15,153 nucleotides of DNA from Candidatus Bathyarchaeum sp. Its GTDB lineage: Archaea; Thermoproteota; Bathyarchaeia; Bathyarchaeales; Bathyarchaeaceae. The stretch spans positions 1 to 15,153 of the forward strand of contig PIXS01000171.1 of assembly GCA_003096255.1 (NCBI GenBank), read 5' to 3'. The first letter of the stretch is position 1. Each line of letters begins with the position of its first letter. A program made the translations under genes and the position numbers. The notes under the pieces are model-generated. The model worked only from the letters and a program-made list of their open reading frames with translations. It did not search any database and was not told the DNA's origin. Below are positions 14,559 through 15,153 of this stretch, one piece after another.

Positions 14559-14786
14559 TTGGCGTTAGTTTATGTTTTGATGAACACCGAACCGAGTCAG
14601 ATGGAAAACGTTCTAAAGGAAATTAAAGAAATCAAGGGTGTAGTAGAAGCATACATGGTTTATGGAACCTACGACATCTGCGCAAAAGTCAGTGCCGAAT
14701 TGCCTCAGGACCTTAAGGGAATAGTCCAGAAAATCAGAAGCAAAGACAACGTCCTAAACACCCTAACCCTGATGGTTGTCCACTAA
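14559..14786 (+). CDS. Stand-alone RAM-domain (Lrp/AsnC ligand-binding) protein
   Basis: This 75-residue protein is only an Lrp/AsnC-type RAM domain with no DNA-binding part. It has the alternating pattern AYVLMNTEP-like beta strand (here ALVYVLMNTEPSQ), helix, GVVEAYMVYGTYDICAKV, helix and LTLMVV. Such proteins form dimers or higher rings, bind amino acids, and can associate with full-length Lrp proteins. The start is TTG 14559, which gives the normal N-terminus. An internal ATG at 14580 would remove the first beta strand. The gene lies on the right of the lysine cluster, beyond a membrane-anchored regulator, so a role in amino-acid sensing is plausible but not shown. It is convergent with the next gene, with 13 bases between. 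Confidence 0.82.
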   Translation: MALVYVLMNTEPSQMENVLKEIKEIKGVVEAYMVYGTYDICAKVSAELPQDLKGIVQKIRSKDNVLNTLTLMVVH

Positions 14787-14799
14787 CAGGACAACAAAC

Positions 14800-15153
14800 T
14801 TAGATTCCATATTTTGTTCTAACGTGATTTTGGATAAGATAGAGCACCGTTACGAGACTGTATGGAATCTCCAAAATAGCAGCCGTTTTAATGATTCCCA
14901 GAAAAGTTAACAAATCAAGTACTGTTAAAGAATCTGCAAGTATTACAAACAATGCGATAGCTACGGTTCCAATCCATCCTAAACGTTTACTCTTCCAAAG
15001 CAGATATGTGAAAAGAAGCGTCAATACCCCGTAGATGAGTGTGTAGAAGCTAAAAACTGAGGGAACAGTTGATGAAGCCATTTGAACGTAGCTTCCTAAC
15101 ACAAGCAGTAAACCAAAAAATGTGTGAATCAAGCCATTAATAACCTGAATAGC
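14800..15153 (-). CDS. Small multi-pass membrane protein (5' partial)
   Basis: The frame stays open to the right edge of the window (codons reading AIQVING before the first possible TTG start at 15132), so the true start probably lies outside. The 117 visible residues hold four hydrophobic helices: one starting at the edge and running through LIHTFFGLLLVLGSYV, SFYTLIYGVLTLLFTYLLW, GWIGTVAIALFVILA and IPYSLVTVLYLI. A short charged C-terminus (NHVRTKYGI) follows. No enzymatic motif or known family is recognised. It is an integral membrane protein of unknown function, convergent with the RAM-domain gene. Confidence 0.65.
   Translation of the reverse strand, partial: AIQVINGLIHTFFGLLLVLGSYVQMASSTVPSVFSFYTLIYGVLTLLFTYLLWKSKRLGWIGTVAIALFVILADSLTVLDLLTFLGIIKTAAILEIPYSLVTVLYLIQNHVRTKYGI

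Noticed and set aside
1..15153. Search for mobile elements, tRNA-linked integration sites and defence genes
   Set aside because: No transposase, integrase, tRNA-like cloverleaf, terminal inverted repeats or defence domains were recognised; the window looks like core metabolic chromosome.

Overview
The window looks archaeal, most likely from a Bathyarchaeia-like or related Thermoproteota genome. The evidence is LysW-carrier lysine genes, an Lrp/AsnC regulator plus a stand-alone RAM protein, TATA/BRE promoters, TTG and GTG starts next to Shine-Dalgarno motifs, and a surface protein ending in a Pro-Glu-Phe tail plus membrane anchor. The lineage is inferred from gene style, since no rRNA or other marker gene is present. 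I see no tRNA, rRNA, CRISPR array or insertion sequence.

Layout. Bases 1-2421 hold the 3' part of a large secreted NosD-type beta-helix protein. Bases 2571-3407 hold a class I methyltransferase. Bases 3449-13897 form a divergent lysine cluster. On the minus strand, in transcription order, are an Lrp/AsnC regulator (LysM-like, 7990-7562), a homocitrate synthase-like enzyme (7434-6157), the large and small aconitase-family subunits (6151-4913, 4916-4431) and a homoisocitrate dehydrogenase-like enzyme (4444-3449). On the plus strand are lysW (8235-8411), lysX, lysY, lysZ, lysJ and lysK (to 13897). At the right end are a membrane-anchored winged-helix protein (minus), a stand-alone RAM-domain protein (plus) and the 3' part of a small multi-pass membrane protein (minus, running off the window).

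How the genes fit together. The minus-strand enzymes are inferred to convert 2-oxoglutarate and acetyl-CoA to 2-oxoadipate. An aminotransferase then makes 2-aminoadipate; no LysN-type gene is present here. LysX attaches aminoadipate to the C-terminal Glu of LysW. LysZ, LysY and LysJ phosphorylate, reduce and aminate the carrier-bound substrate, and LysK releases lysine. The LysXYZJK set could also make ornithine from glutamate, as in some other archaea. The four-enzyme minus-strand block has the same layout as leuA-leuC-leuD-leuB, so its lysine assignment rests mainly on the linkage and a few motifs.

The most noteworthy signals are a small TTG-start lysW, a terminator-like hairpin plus T tract overlapping its stop codon, repeated TACGAA half-sites and 13-bp palindromes in the cluster's intergenic gaps, and a LysX about 100 residues longer than bacterial LysX because of an inserted segment before its metal-binding motif.
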